64,000 nucleotides of DNA, taken from assembly GCF_029931775.1 (NCBI RefSeq), contig NC_079312.1, positions 15,011,821 to 15,075,820 on the forward strand, read 5' to 3'. The stretch comes from Euleptes europaea. Taxonomy: Eukaryota > Chordata > Lepidosauria > Squamata > Sphaerodactylidae. This document shows, in pieces, positions 1 through 10,013 of the stretch (its first letter is position 1; each line of letters starts with the position of its first letter). A program made the translations under genes and the position numbers. The notes beneath the pieces are model-generated. The model was not told where the DNA came from, ran no database searches, and worked only from the letters and a program-made list of their open reading frames with translations.

Positions 1-74
1 TTCCGCGCATGCGCGCGCTTTCCCGCCCAAGCGACGCAACGTCGGAGGTCGGCGCCCCCTATCCCTCAGTTCTT
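1..74 (+). repeat. Inner part of left terminal repeat of the DIRS element
   Basis: Perfect 74-base inverted match to 5361-5434. The sequence begins mid-repeat, so the outer part of the left terminal repeat lies before base 1. Similarity becomes patchy beyond base 74. Confidence 0.9.
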
Positions 75-180
75 TCTTTGCCGCCTGTAAAGAAGGTTCT
101 TCACAGCTTCGCTCTTCATAACTGCTTTGTAGTATCGTGAGTTTTTCGACTTTATTTGACTTCTTACCGCGGCTGCGGTA

Positions 181-2226
181 ATGGCGCAAACCGCCCTGTT
201 TAAGAGATGCTCGCAATGCAACTCTAAAATGTCAAAAACTGATGATCACACCCTGTGTGTCCTATGTCTGGGGGAAGGGCACAAGGTGGGTGCCTGCAAG
301 ATTTGTGTGCAGTTCACGCCAACGGCTCGCTCTAATAGGGCCGCACGCCTGCAGGCTGCATTGTATAAAAAAGCCCTTACCTGCTCTGATTTGCCGGCTA
401 CGTCTCAATCGGCCGCGCGAGAGCACACCGCCAGAGCCGAGTCGGTCGGTTCCGTCCGCTCGGTTCCGACCTCGGGTTCGAAGAGAAAGTCGTCTCGGTC
501 CCCTGAAACTAAGCAGAGGAGATCGGCTTCGGAACCGACGCATAAGAAGACTTCGTCGGAACCGATACATAAGAAGGCGAAGGCTAAGACCAAACACTTG
601 GAAGGTCATAGCGTGGAGAGACGCGAGCCCAAGATTTCCCAACCCTCGGCACCGAAGTCCTCGGTTTCGACCGCGGCTGCGTCGGTTTTGATGGAGGGAC
701 TTTCTACACCCCCTCCTCCTCGGACGCCTTCGCCCATTGTGGGGCTCGATTCCGAGTCGGAACTGGACCTCCCTGACCTCTCTATTGGAGACGCCCTGCA
801 GATTGAAGGGTCTGATCTCCTGGCTCCGACCCAAGTAGCATCGACCTCGGTTCCGGGTCCTTCGATTCCGACTCCACAGCCTCAACCTCCACAACCCTGG
901 TGGCCTCCGCAATGGCCGTCTCAACACCCCCAGTGGCCTGCTGCAGTATCACAGCAACAGTGGCCGGCTTATGGAGTGTACCCGCAGTGGTTCCCTCCTC
1001 AATTCCCAGCGGTTCCATGGCCTCCAGCACCGACCCAGGCCCCAGCTCAGCCCTCTGCTCCTCGTAGAGAGCCACAATTTTCAAATCAAGACAGTGACAC
1101 CGACTCAGAACAAGGGTCTAGGTCGTATTACTCGGAGTTAGGCTCTGATACCTATTCCAGTCATTCCCCACTTGATGATATGGTGGGCGAGGCATCTACA
1201 TCCTCACCCACAGATGATACCCGGTCATTCTCTGACCAGATGCTGAGAATGGCTAATGCGCTGGAAATCACCATTCGCCCTTCCATCCCCAAACCGAAAG
1301 AGAAGATCCTCTCGGCATTGTACTCGGAATCGCCTACAACGATTGCTTTCCCGATACTCTCGGACTTCATGGATATGGCGAAAAAGGTTTGGGAAAAGCC
1401 ATCCTCCATTCCCTGCACAGCCCGCAAGGTGGAGAACCTATACAGAGTTCAACCTGAGAACTGTGAATTTTTATTTTCTCACCCTGCACCTTCCTCGCTG
1501 ATTACAGCGGAGGTGCAGTCCAAACACCGTCAGGGAGGGCAATCATCACCTGTCGACAAAGATAGTCGTAAGATTGATGCTCTCAGCAGAAAGGCTTACT
1601 CTGCCGATGCCTTAATTTTTCGGATCAGCAACTACCAAGCGGTGATGGCTGCGTACCAACTTTTTCTGTGGAACAGAATGTGTACCTTCATTGATCACTT
1701 ACCTGAAGAGGAGAGATCTTTGGCGAGGATAGTAGCGTCTGAGGGGTCCAAACTTGCCAAACACCAGATGAATGCTGGGAGACACACGGCAGATTGCTCG
1801 GCAAGGAGTATGGCAGCATCTATTTCCCTTCGACGTTTCTCTTGGCTACGCTCCACTAATTTAGCTCCTGAAACGAGGAATAGAATTGAGGACTTACCAT
1901 TTGATGGTTTGACTCTCTTCTCCACGGCCACTGATGAGACCTTGGAAAATCTCAAGAAGCAAAAACAAACGGCAAGGTACATGGGTGTAACTGCTCCTCC
2001 CTCGGTGCCTTATTACAGACAACGCTTCCCCTATAAGGAGAGCTTCCGCCGCAACCGTTTCCAGAGGCAAACTCCCTCGGGGTCGTACGGTCAGCAGCAG
2101 CACCAGCAACAGGGTCGCACCTGCCAGGGATATCAACACGCCAATAGGCGCAGATCTGGCAGGAATCGGGCCTATCAACAACGCTCTCAATCGCCACAGA
2201 AACAGGGCCCTAAGCCTGCTTTCTGA
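181..2226 (+). CDS. Gag-like protein of DIRS element (681 aa)
   Basis: First frame of the element. The N terminus (residues about 10-43) has two CxxC pairs followed by a GHKVGACKIC segment, a cysteine/histidine cluster usual at the start of DIRS Gag-like proteins. A long Ser/Pro/Gln-rich low-complexity stretch follows (about residues 60-330), then a more ordered region (about 340-600) and a basic Gln/Arg-rich tail that may bind nucleic acid. It presumably packages element RNA. The ATG is 106 bases past the terminal-repeat match and is the first long-frame start. The next frame begins seven bases after its stop. Function is assigned by position and composition; structural Gag proteins of this family are poorly conserved. 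Confidence 0.8.
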   Translation: MAQTALFKRCSQCNSKMSKTDDHTLCVLCLGEGHKVGACKICVQFTPTARSNRAARLQAALYKKALTCSDLPATSQSAAREHTARAESVGSVRSVPTSGSKRKSSRSPETKQRRSASEPTHKKTSSEPIHKKAKAKTKHLEGHSVERREPKISQPSAPKSSVSTAAASVLMEGLSTPPPPRTPSPIVGLDSESELDLPDLSIGDALQIEGSDLLAPTQVASTSVPGPSIPTPQPQPPQPWWPPQWPSQHPQWPAAVSQQQWPAYGVYPQWFPPQFPAVPWPPAPTQAPAQPSAPRREPQFSNQDSDTDSEQGSRSYYSELGSDTYSSHSPLDDMVGEASTSSPTDDTRSFSDQMLRMANALEITIRPSIPKPKEKILSALYSESPTTIAFPILSDFMDMAKKVWEKPSSIPCTARKVENLYRVQPENCEFLFSHPAPSSLITAEVQSKHRQGGQSSPVDKDSRKIDALSRKAYSADALIFRISNYQAVMAAYQLFLWNRMCTFIDHLPEEERSLARIVASEGSKLAKHQMNAGRHTADCSARSMAASISLRRFSWLRSTNLAPETRNRIEDLPFDGLTLFSTATDETLENLKKQKQTARYMGVTAPPSVPYYRQRFPYKESFRRNRFQRQTPSGSYGQQQHQQQGRTCQGYQHANRRRSGRNRAYQQRSQSPQKQGPKPAF

Positions 2227-2232
2227 CTGAGG

Positions 2233-4125
2233 GTGAATGACCAGGCTAATATAGTTAGATTTGGGGATAGGTTAGTCCCTTACCTACCTGCCTGGGAAAG
2301 TATTACCTCTGATACATGGGTCCTTTCCATTATTCAGTACGGTTATCGTTTAGAGTTTAGATTCCTTCCCACGTTAGGTCCTCCCCCTAGAACATCTGCG
2401 TCGGTGCACTCCAGTTTGGTTTCTTCACTCTCCGACCTGGTCCAGAAAGGAGCGGTTGACCAGTTCCCCATGGACACTGTTGGACCTGGTTTCTATTCTA
2501 GACTTTTCGCAATCCCCAAAAAGGATGGTGGTCTTAGACCTATTTTAGACCTCCGTCAGTTAAACAAGTTCCTGTTTAAACAAAAGTTCCGCATGCTGAC
2601 CCTTTTCAATGTGTTAACCTTATTAAAGCCTGGTTGGTGTTTCATTGTTATTGATCTCAAGGATGCTTATTTTCATTTATCAATTTACCCTGAGCATAGA
2701 AAGTTCCTTCGCTTTGTGGCTGGAGGTAACGTTTACCAATACCGTGTCCTCCCTTTTGGGTTATCCACAGCCCCGAGGGTATTCACCAAATGCATGGCTG
2801 TTGTGGTATCCTACCTCCGTACCCATGGCTGTACTGTGTTTCCTTATCTGGATGACTGGCTCCTTACTGCCCCTACTGAAGAGGAGCTGGTAAGGAACAG
2901 GGACCTAACTCTTAGTCTTTTGGAGAATTTGGGGTTGATGTTAAATGTGCAAAAATCAGTCTTAACCCCTTCTTATTCGGTCCAATTTGTTGGAATGAGA
3001 TTACATTCCCTGCAAGGTAAGGCCTTTTTACCGGACGATCGGCTGGTGCAGCTTAGGTGCTTGGTAGCTGCAGCTCAGTCGAAACGTTTTCGTTCTGCCC
3101 TTTTCATCCAGACACTCCTGGGCAAGATGGCCTCTACGACAGCAATGGTACCCTTTGCCAGGTTGAACATGAGACCCCTTCAAAATTGGTTCGTTCGGGC
3201 GTTCAACCCCCGAACTGACTCTCAGGCTATGAAATTGTCCATACCCAGGTCTCTGTTAAGATCCCTCAATTGGTGGGATTCACGAACTAATTTAGGTCAG
3301 GGCATGCCCTTTGGACTTCCTTCACATTCGAAGGTTGTAACATCTGATGCCTCTAACTTGGGTTGGGGGGCCCATTGTGACGGCTCTTCCGCACAAGGTG
3401 TTTGGTCCCCTACTGAAACGTCTTTCCATATTAATTTGTTGGAACTGAGGGCAATTCGCTATGCTCTTATCTCATTTGCAGATTTGCTTCGCAACGAAAG
3501 TGTGCTTATACAGACAGACAACACAACTGCGATGCACTACTTGAACAGGCAGGGAGGCACGGTCTCCGTGTCGCTCTGTCGGGAAGCAGCCAGAATATGG
3601 AAGTGGGCTATAGTCAACAAGGTGTCTCTTCGGGCTATTCATATAGCGGGCGTCTGCAACTCGCTGGCCGACACACTGAGCAGAGTATTCGCACCACGAT
3701 ACGAGTGGTCCCTCAATTGGACGTACCTGCGCCCAATTTTTCAACAGTGGGGGTTTCCTGCGCTAGACTTATTCGCAACGTCGAACAATGCCAAAGCCCC
3801 TCTTTTCTGTTCCAGAGCGGGTCTCGATCCCGATTCTCTGGGAGATGCTTTTCTGCTCCCCTGGGACAGGGGCCTTCACTACGCTTTCCCGCCACTGCCT
3901 TTAATGGTGAAGGTCTTGGACAAGATACAAAAGTCTCGAACCCATTGCATTCTTATTGCCCCGTTCTGGCCGAGGCAGATTTGGTTCTCCCTACTGTATC
4001 GAATGGCGGGGGGCAGGGTAATCCGGCTACCGCCTGCCCAGGACCTCTTGCTATTCGGGAGGGTTCCCCACCCAGAGCCACACAGACTGTGCCTGACAGC
4101 TTGGCTCCTATTCCCCCCGATCTAA
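2233..4125 (+). CDS. DIRS reverse transcriptase, RNase H and methyltransferase-like protein (630 aa)
   Basis: Copies element RNA into DNA. The RT core is clear: IPKKDGGLRPILDLRQLN near residue 95, IDLKDAYFHL near 140, LPFGLSTAPRVF near 175 and the catalytic YLDD at about residue 205. RNase H follows, with TSDAS at about 370, LLELRA near 400 and QTDN near 425. Beyond it, DLFATSNNAKAPLFCSR (about 510) and IAPFWP (about 575) resemble the DAM-like methyltransferase segment carried by vertebrate DIRS elements; its activity is unknown. The frame overlaps the recombinase frame over about 530 bases, a known arrangement in this family. Domain order and spacing look complete. Confidence 0.92.
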   Translation: MNDQANIVRFGDRLVPYLPAWESITSDTWVLSIIQYGYRLEFRFLPTLGPPPRTSASVHSSLVSSLSDLVQKGAVDQFPMDTVGPGFYSRLFAIPKKDGGLRPILDLRQLNKFLFKQKFRMLTLFNVLTLLKPGWCFIVIDLKDAYFHLSIYPEHRKFLRFVAGGNVYQYRVLPFGLSTAPRVFTKCMAVVVSYLRTHGCTVFPYLDDWLLTAPTEEELVRNRDLTLSLLENLGLMLNVQKSVLTPSYSVQFVGMRLHSLQGKAFLPDDRLVQLRCLVAAAQSKRFRSALFIQTLLGKMASTTAMVPFARLNMRPLQNWFVRAFNPRTDSQAMKLSIPRSLLRSLNWWDSRTNLGQGMPFGLPSHSKVVTSDASNLGWGAHCDGSSAQGVWSPTETSFHINLLELRAIRYALISFADLLRNESVLIQTDNTTAMHYLNRQGGTVSVSLCREAARIWKWAIVNKVSLRAIHIAGVCNSLADTLSRVFAPRYEWSLNWTYLRPIFQQWGFPALDLFATSNNAKAPLFCSRAGLDPDSLGDAFLLPWDRGLHYAFPPLPLMVKVLDKIQKSRTHCILIAPFWPRQIWFSLLYRMAGGRVIRLPPAQDLLLFGRVPHPEPHRLCLTAWLLFPPI

Positions 4126-5141
4126 CTCTGTCTGATAGAGTACTTGCGGTGGTCCTGAATTGTAGGAAACCCTCCACTAGGGCCTCCTACTCTTCTAAGT
4201 GGGAGCGTTTCTCCAAATGGTCCCTAGATAAAGGTTTTTCACCTCACTCGTGTCCTTTGCCTACTGTTTTGGAATATTTACTTTCGCTGAAGGATGATGG
4301 CCTCAGCGTATCCTCTGTTAAGGTTCATTTGGCGGCCTTATCGGCCTTTCATGTCTGGATTGATGGTGTCTCTTTGTTTTCACATCATACATCCAAGATG
4401 TTTATGAAGGGGTTATGTAATTTATTTCCCCCTGTAGTTAGGCCTGTGTCTCAATGGTCCTTATCCCTTGTTTTATCCCAGTTAATGTTACCCCCGTTTG
4501 AGCCCTTGCATTCTGCATCTATGGCTCATTTATCACAGAAGGTATGTTTTCTAGTTGCAATCACTTCTGCTAGAAGGGTGGGGGAACTGGCAGCGTTGAG
4601 TTCAGTGCCTCCATTTTTACAGTTTTACCCAAATAGAGTGGTCCTTAGACCTAGTTTGAGCTTTAAACCTAAGGTGATGTCCAAGTTTCACTTGTCCCAG
4701 TCTGTTTCCTTACCTGTGTTTTTTCCTAACCCAATCTCTGATGCTGAAAGAGCCCTCCACTCCTTGGATTTAAAGAGAGCTCTTCTTTATTATTTACAAC
4801 GTACAAAAGAAATTAGGAAGTGTAAAGCTTTATTTATTTGTTTCGCTGGACCCAAGGTGGGTCTACAGGTTTCTTCTCAGTCTATTTCCAGATGGATTGT
4901 CCAGACGATTAAAGGTTGTTACCGTCAGGCCGGAGTCCGTTGTCCTGGTTCCCTTCGGGCCCACTCTACCAGAGCGCATTCAACTTCGACGGCGCTTCGA
5001 GGAGGTGTTCCCTTGTCTGACATCTGTAAAGCTGCGACGTGGTCGTCACCGGACACGTTCATCCATCATTACGCGGTGGATGCTGAATCTAGAAGAGATG
5101 CAGATGTGGGGAGAGCGGTCTTACATTCCTTGTTTGACTAG
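3597..5141 (+). CDS. DIRS tyrosine recombinase (YR)
   Basis: Integrates the circular DNA copy through a covalent tyrosine intermediate. The catalytic layout is visible: Arg in SARRVGEL (about residue 326), the H-x-x-R box HSTR (about 456-459) and Tyr in HHY (about 492). An N-terminal SAM-like DNA-binding region is suggested by LTLSDRVLAVV (from about residue 180) and KPSTRASYSSKW. Recognisable recombinase sequence starts only near base 4090, so the first 165 residues, which lie in the overlap with the RT frame, may be translated differently or not at all; the upstream ATG at 3597 is simply the first in frame. Overlapping frames are known for the family. Confidence 0.88.
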   Translation: MEVGYSQQGVSSGYSYSGRLQLAGRHTEQSIRTTIRVVPQLDVPAPNFSTVGVSCARLIRNVEQCQSPSFLFQSGSRSRFSGRCFSAPLGQGPSLRFPATAFNGEGLGQDTKVSNPLHSYCPVLAEADLVLPTVSNGGGQGNPATACPGPLAIREGSPPRATQTVPDSLAPIPPDLTLSDRVLAVVLNCRKPSTRASYSSKWERFSKWSLDKGFSPHSCPLPTVLEYLLSLKDDGLSVSSVKVHLAALSAFHVWIDGVSLFSHHTSKMFMKGLCNLFPPVVRPVSQWSLSLVLSQLMLPPFEPLHSASMAHLSQKVCFLVAITSARRVGELAALSSVPPFLQFYPNRVVLRPSLSFKPKVMSKFHLSQSVSLPVFFPNPISDAERALHSLDLKRALLYYLQRTKEIRKCKALFICFAGPKVGLQVSSQSISRWIVQTIKGCYRQAGVRCPGSLRAHSTRAHSTSTALRGGVPLSDICKAATWSSPDTFIHHYAVDAESRRDADVGRAVLHSLFD

Positions 5142-5216
5142 TGGCTCATACCCTCCTCCATAACAGTGAGTAGCTAATCAGTCTCCCAATGTGGGACTGC
5201 ACAGAAGACCGAAGAC

Positions 5217-5280
5217 GAAAACAAGGTTTCACTTACCTGTAACCCTTGTTCGTCGAGTTGTCTTCTGTGCAGGCACACAT
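5217..5280 (+). repeat. DIRS internal complementary region
   Basis: Exact reverse complement of 5510-5573, the outer end of the right terminal repeat. Just upstream, 5179-5208 resembles 5502-5529 in direct orientation. In DIRS replication this region is thought to align the two ends of the linear copy to make a circle. Confidence 0.85.
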
Positions 5281-5360
5281 CCCACCCTCCTGCCCCGCTA
5301 TGAGCTTTTTAATGTTATTCTATTTCTTCCTTTTAGAAGTTCATGCGGCGGGCAAATTTC

Positions 5361-5573
5361 AAGAACTGAGGGATAGGGGGCGCCGACCTCCGACGTTGCG
5401 TCGCTTGGGCGGGAAAGCGCGCGCATGCGCGGAACGGTCGGCGCCCCCTATCGTGTATCTAGAAGCTATGAGAATCTTCCGATGGCTGGCCTGCGCGTGC
5501 GCAGTCCCAATGTGTGCCTGCACAGAAGACAACTCGACGAACAAGGGTTACAGGTAAGTGAAACCTTGTTTTT
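5361..5573 (+). repeat. Right terminal repeat of the DIRS element
   Basis: Its first 74 bases are the reverse complement of the window's first 74 bases, and its last 64 are the reverse complement of 5217-5280. The end near 5573 is set by loss of this complementarity. Confidence 0.8.
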
Positions 5574-5910
5574 GCGCCTGCGCTGTCTTGTCCACACAGG
5601 ACAATCCAGGTTTGAATGTTTGCTGTAGCACTGTGACAGCCAATGGTGTGTGGATGCAGATCCAGGGGTTTCAGGAGGATGGGTACAACACTGAAGGGGA
5701 GGGTGAAGTCATAATGGCATCCTTGTTCTAATCAAGCATCTGGCATGTGTTTTTCTGAATGTGCCAAGGAGGTAAGAGCAGCAGGAATCTTACCTGTGGG
5801 GGCTTTCAACAGCCCTGGAGGTAATCCCTGGCCGTCTGGCCAGAGACTAAGATTGCACTGTGCATCTCCTCATTGTCTACCTTTGTGTTTCATTATAACC
5901 TTGTTTGGTC
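5574..5910. other. Unannotated intergenic DNA right of the DIRS element
   Basis: Non-repetitive-looking sequence with only short frames. I see no gene, RNA or repeat I can name. Confidence 0.5.
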
Positions 5911-6098
5911 ATATGAAATTGCCTTATACCCTTGGTCCATCAAGGTCAGTATTTCTATTCCAACTGGCAGTGGCTCTCCAGGATCTCTAGTAGAGATCTT
6001 TCACATCTCCTGACCCTTTTAACTGGAGATGTCGGGGATTGAACCTGGGACCTTCTGCATGCCAAGCAGATGCTCTGCCACTGAGTCACGACCCCCCC
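5911..6098 (-). repeat. tRNA-derived SINE (leucine-rich promoter type, unnamed family)
   Basis: Read on the minus strand it begins with a tRNA-like A box (GACTCAGTGGCAGAGC) and a B box (GGTTCAATCCC), followed by a body that ends in the motif GATGGACCAAGG near 5935. Other copies are at 14190-14393, 54206-54420 and 61788-61993. This is a SINE and not a tRNA gene: there is no acceptor-stem pairing, and the same non-tRNA body follows every copy. Confidence 0.75.
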
Positions 6099-6175
6099 CC
6101 CAAACATGATCTGACCCACACAAGCTATGCCTCTTTCATTCATGGCTTTTTAAACCCATAGTTGGTAATATTTCC

Positions 6176-6242
6176 CCCTCTGTGCATGCATGCATGCGTG
6201 TGTGTGTGTGGGCATGTATGCATGTATATGTGTATATATCTG
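6176..6242. repeat. Alternating purine-pyrimidine microsatellite
   Basis: Imperfect GCAT, GT and TATG runs; a low-complexity tract capable of Z-DNA or slippage. Confidence 0.7.
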
Positions 6243-6313
6243 CAGGCTGAGAATTCACTTCATGCCTTTAGCTTATGAAAGTGTATGCTTTCCAACGGGC
6301 CAGTACTCTCAAT

Positions 6314-6624
6314 TGGAAGGTAGCGTAGTGGTTAACAGCGGTGGTTTGGAGCAGTAGACTCTGATCTGGAGAACTGGGTTTGATACTTGAGCAGCAGAGG
6401 CTAATCTGGTGAACTGGATTTGTTTCCCCACTTCTACACATGAAGCCAGCTGGGTGACCTTGGGCTAGTCACACTCTCTCAGCCCTACCTATCTCACAGG
6501 GTGTCTGTTGTGGGGAGGGGAAGGGAAGGTGATTGTAAGCCGGTTTGATTTTTCCTTAAGTGGTGAGAAAAGTCAGCATATAAAAACCAACTCTCCTTCT
6601 TCTCCTCCTCTTCCTCTTCCTTCG
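6314..6624 (+). repeat. Sauria-type tRNA SINE
   Basis: The head carries GTAGTGGTTAACAGC (A-box-like). A conserved body with GGTGACCTTGGGCTAGTCAC follows, then a tail ending AAAACCAACTCTCC and a CTTCTT-rich run. The 3' part of this family is shared with Bov-B LINEs, which supply its reverse transcriptase. It matches the other copies at 7558, 8527, 27466, 29811 and 47944. Confidence 0.85.
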
Positions 6625-6639
6625 CAATAATACTTAATC

Positions 6640-7196
6640 TTTAGCTTTCACATAGCATTTTCCATGTCCAAAGGGCATTATCCTAACGGCCCTGCAAGGA
6701 AGGCCTGCATTCTTATCCCTATATTGCTGTGCGTGTGAGGGGGGTGTCGAGGCTGGATAGCTTGTGAGGTTTTAACAGATTTGAGATTTGAACCATGGAA
6801 ACCTCACAACTCGTTCTCTTTGCCACTATACTTCTCTCTTTGGCTTTTGCCCCCCCCCAGAATCCTCTGGTGTAGCGGATCTTCACCAACAAGCTGTCAC
6901 TCAAAAGCTATTAATAGCTAGCGTGTTTACCCAAAGGAAGTCAACCTTGAAGATAAGACAACACCAGCTAAGAAAAGTACACAAGTTTTTTTTTAATACT
7001 GTATGTATTTGTAACTCTTAAGCCAATGTAAGATGAGCACGGCTTTGTCTTGATGGCGCTGTTGGGAAAAACCAAAAGAAAACTCTGGTCTTCCTTTTGA
7101 GAAAATGCAGTAAATATTAAGGCCGTGTCTACATGTGGTTGGATATTGTGGCCTTATAACCATCATGCACAACTAGATTTTCCTGTGTGGACTAGA
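6640..7196. other. Intergenic DNA with a weak old SINE-like piece
   Basis: Bases about 6640-6830 look like an old minus-strand tRNA-SINE or MIR-like remnant (a GATTTGAACC-type B box near 6785). The remainder holds no frame or element I can support. Confidence 0.4.
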
Positions 7197-7384
7197 CAAG
7201 GGATGTCAAACATAAGGCCCGCGGGCTGCATCCGGCCCCTTGAGAGCTTTTATCCAGCCCTTGAGCCAGCCAAGGCAGCCACACCCTCCCACTCTCAATC
7301 TGGGCTGGCGAGGCAAGGCCCGGCCCGACCAAGTGAAATTTATGTCATATCCGGCCCTCGTAACAATTGAGCTCGACACCCCTG
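7197..7384. mobile_element. hAT-like MITE with TIR of the CAGGGGTGTCAAAC type
   Basis: Starts CAAGGGATGTCAAACATAAG and ends GAGCTCGACACCCCTG, imperfect inverted ends of about 14 bases. The internal sequence is rich in GGCCC motifs and has no frame. Flanks GGACTAGA and GACTATAT are similar with a one-base shift, so an 8-base target duplication is possible but not clean. Non-autonomous. Confidence 0.65.
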
Positions 7385-7557
7385 GACTATATGATCCTAT
7401 TGTGAATGACAGCACAGTACTGATAGGACAGTATCCAACCAGGAATGGTCGCCAGGTGACCAGGTGACCATGGACGCCAGGTGACCAGGATACCCCAGTA
7501 TGAATCTCTCGTCCCTAGTTCTCTGTTATCATCCTGCCTGCCCATGCAATCCTCAAC

Positions 7558-7850
7558 AGAAGAAGAAGAGTTGGTTTTTATATCCTGCTTTTCTCTCCCT
7601 TTAAGGACTCTCAAAGCGGCTTACAATCGCCTTCCCTTCCCCTCCCCACAACAGATACCTAGTGTGGTAGGTGGGGGCTGAGAGAGTTCAGAGAGAACTT
7701 TGACTAGCCCAAGGTCACCCAGCAAGGCTGAGAGAGCTGTGAGTAGCCCAAGGTCACCAAGCAGGCTTTATGTGGAGGAGTGGGGAAACCAACCCGGTTC
7801 TTCAGATTAGAGTCCGCTGCTCTTAATCACTATACCACACTGGCTCTCAG
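7558..7850 (-). repeat. Sauria-type tRNA SINE, minus strand, internal duplication
   Basis: Begins (on plus) with AGAAGAAGAGTTGGTTTTTAT, the reversed tail, and ends with the reversed promoter head near 7848. The GGTGACCTTGGG segment occurs twice, at about 7700-7725 and 7740-7765, a small tandem duplication within the copy. Confidence 0.85.
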
Positions 7851-8526
7851 AGTTATGCCCTTCTGATCCCATTGGAATCAGCGGGCTTAGAAGAGCATAA
7901 CTGATTGGGGTGGCACTCCAAGCAGTCTAGATTGTAAGTGCATCAGGGCAGAGATCTGTTGCCTTGTACTCTGTAAAGAACTAGGAATGTGGATGTAGAA
8001 GAAAGACCTGTATTTACCGAAAAGAAAGGTAACCCTAAATGTAAGACATCCCCCCCAAAAAAACCTGTTGTAGCCCAAAATATTTTTTATTATTGGACAT
8101 AACTGTAATTTGTATGTGAATTTAGGACAACCACCTCTTTTTTATTGCCATATCTGGAAAAAATCCTAGTCTTGCATGTGAGTAAATGTATTTACTCAAA
8201 TGTAAGACTAGGTTCCCCCCCCCAATAGAGGGTTGTCTTAAATTCTCATACAATTACAGTTATGTCCAGTAATAAAACTATTTTGGGGGTGTAACATTGG
8301 GGAATGTCTTCTTACATTCAGGGCCATCTTCCTTTCAAGTATATATGGTAACATGTTAATGTTTACCACACACCAGTATGTGCGTGTATGTGCGTTTAAT
8401 TAAAAACTGATTCCCCCCCCCCAAAAAAAAAAAGTATTTATCTTACAAATCCATTCACTCCTGCGCACAAAAGTTAGCAATAATATCAACTTTAAAAACA
8501 AATTAGAGCTACTAAAATGAATTCAG

Positions 8527-8798
8527 AAGGTTTTGGCCAGCATGGCGTAGTGGCTAAGAGCGGCCGACTCTAATCTGGAGAACTGAGTTGGTTTCCCCAC
8601 TCCTGCATATAAAGCCTGCTGGGTGACCCTGGGTTAGTCACAGTTCTCTTAGAGCTCTCTCAGCCCCACCTACCTCACAAGGTGCCTGTTTTGTGTGTGT
8701 GTGTGGGGGGAGGGAAGGTGATTATAAGCTGCTTTGAGACTCCTTATGGTAGAGAAAAGCGGGGTGTAAAAATAACTCTTCTTCTTCTGGCTTCAACC
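8527..8798 (+). repeat. Sauria-type tRNA SINE
   Basis: Head GGCCAGCATGGCGTAGTGGC, the usual body and a CTTCTTCTTC tail; it contains a short GT run at about 8690-8705. Confidence 0.85.
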
Positions 8799-10013
8799 AG
8801 CGGGCCTCTCTCGCCATCTGATGGCAGAGCTCAGACAGATCAGTAGTCCGGTTTGGCATCGGGCATCCTGTTGTTTTCCTTTTCAGAACAACGCATTAAA
8901 AATACACACACACCTGCCAGGGCCAGACGTGGCTCCTTGCCACGTGCACATCTGTGTCGTGGAAAAAAAAACATCTGCTTTCCGACCTCTGGCAAGATTT
9001 CCGATCCCACTGCAGGGAGTGCTCATGAATAATGCAAGCGACCAGGGTAGGGCTGGCTGTGCAGGCCTTTCCTGTGAAACCGGCATCCTGTTCAGGTTTT
9101 GCAAAGTCATGATCTGCAGAAGGATATATATAAAAGTAGACAAAGGCCACAACGCTTTTCAGGAACTCCATGTTGATTCAGTCTAGCCTTTCCAGGTACT
9201 ATGACTGTACGTGTACTTCCTGATACGTGTGCATGTTTTCCCTCCTAATCAATTAATTCCTTCCCTTAGATGATAAACCTGTGTACTCCCTTCAGTCTCC
9301 TCATGTAATGGAACGCCCCGTCATATCACCCCCTTCCCCCTAAAATAGCCCTGCACATAGAAAGCTAGAACTGTTCCTGCCTAGCCTGCTCCCTGGAATG
9401 TTGCTACAGATACAAAATTCGTAGAAGAAGCTAGTTTAGCTGCACAGCTCAAGATTTAAGCCTGTGGATTTCAATAAATAAGCCGTTATTTAAAAATTCA
9501 GTAAAAAGCAAGTTGGATACAACACTTTCCAAATTCATTTTCACGTCTGTAAACAAATCATACAGATGTTTAAGTTCAGTTCACCGTACTAGTCAAAACA
9601 GCATTCCATTTGTCAAACTTAACTAACTTTTTACCATGCAACTCACCTGTGCCAGTTTACTCAACGGTGCTCATTATTTTAGTGTTTCTCCAACCACTCC
9701 TCTTTATTTGGAGTTATATTCCATTCCCAGTATCTGGCAAAGACTAATCTTGCATTGGTTATTGCATTTCAAACAAACTCGTAAGTATCTTCAGGAAGGA
9801 AGTCTACGTAATTCAACAAGAAACATTTAGGGGAGAAAAGGTAACTCTTGAGCTATTCCTTTGCTGATAAATCAGAGTGGTATAGGAGAACTGTGAGGGC
9901 TTATTGAATAAAAAACTGGATTAAAAAAAAGTATTAAAAGTTGGATTGATTGATTGAGAGAAGATGTACAACACTTGTCCAGTGATGGCCTTGAAGAGGC
10001 TCATGAGGTTAAA
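8799..10013. other. Intergenic DNA without supported features
   Basis: A/T-rich toward the right. Short frames on both strands over 8821-9186 overlap each other and show no family signature. I see nothing further. Confidence 0.4.

Larger units (their letters stand above)
1..5573 (+). mobile_element. DIRS-type tyrosine-recombinase retroelement, left end off window
   Basis: Three long frames in the order Gag-like, reverse transcriptase/RNase H/methyltransferase-like, and tyrosine recombinase mark a DIRS-order retroelement, which integrates by a recombinase rather than a DDE integrase. Bases 1-74 are the exact reverse complement of 5361-5434, so the right terminal repeat (about 5361-5573) is an inverted copy of a left repeat that begins upstream of the window. 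Bases 5217-5280 are the reverse complement of 5510-5573, the internal complementary region expected of DIRS. The element looks whole in the visible part, and the exact match between its repeats suggests a young insertion. Codon use and repeats are unlike the flanking DNA. No target duplication is expected for this family. Confidence 0.93.

Noticed and set aside
1-5573. Endogenous retrovirus or gypsy element
   Set aside because: There is a tyrosine recombinase in place of a DDE integrase, the repeats are inverted and not direct, and an internal complementary region is present, all of which point to DIRS.
5980-6098. tRNA gene candidates (here and at 14340, 49300, 54210, 61930)
   Set aside because: The A and B boxes belong to SINE promoters; the following body is the same in each copy and no cloverleaf with a paired acceptor stem forms.
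8821-9186. 121-codon plus-strand frame as a small gene
   Set aside because: Two minus-strand frames of similar length overlap it, and no domain, splice context or family similarity was seen.
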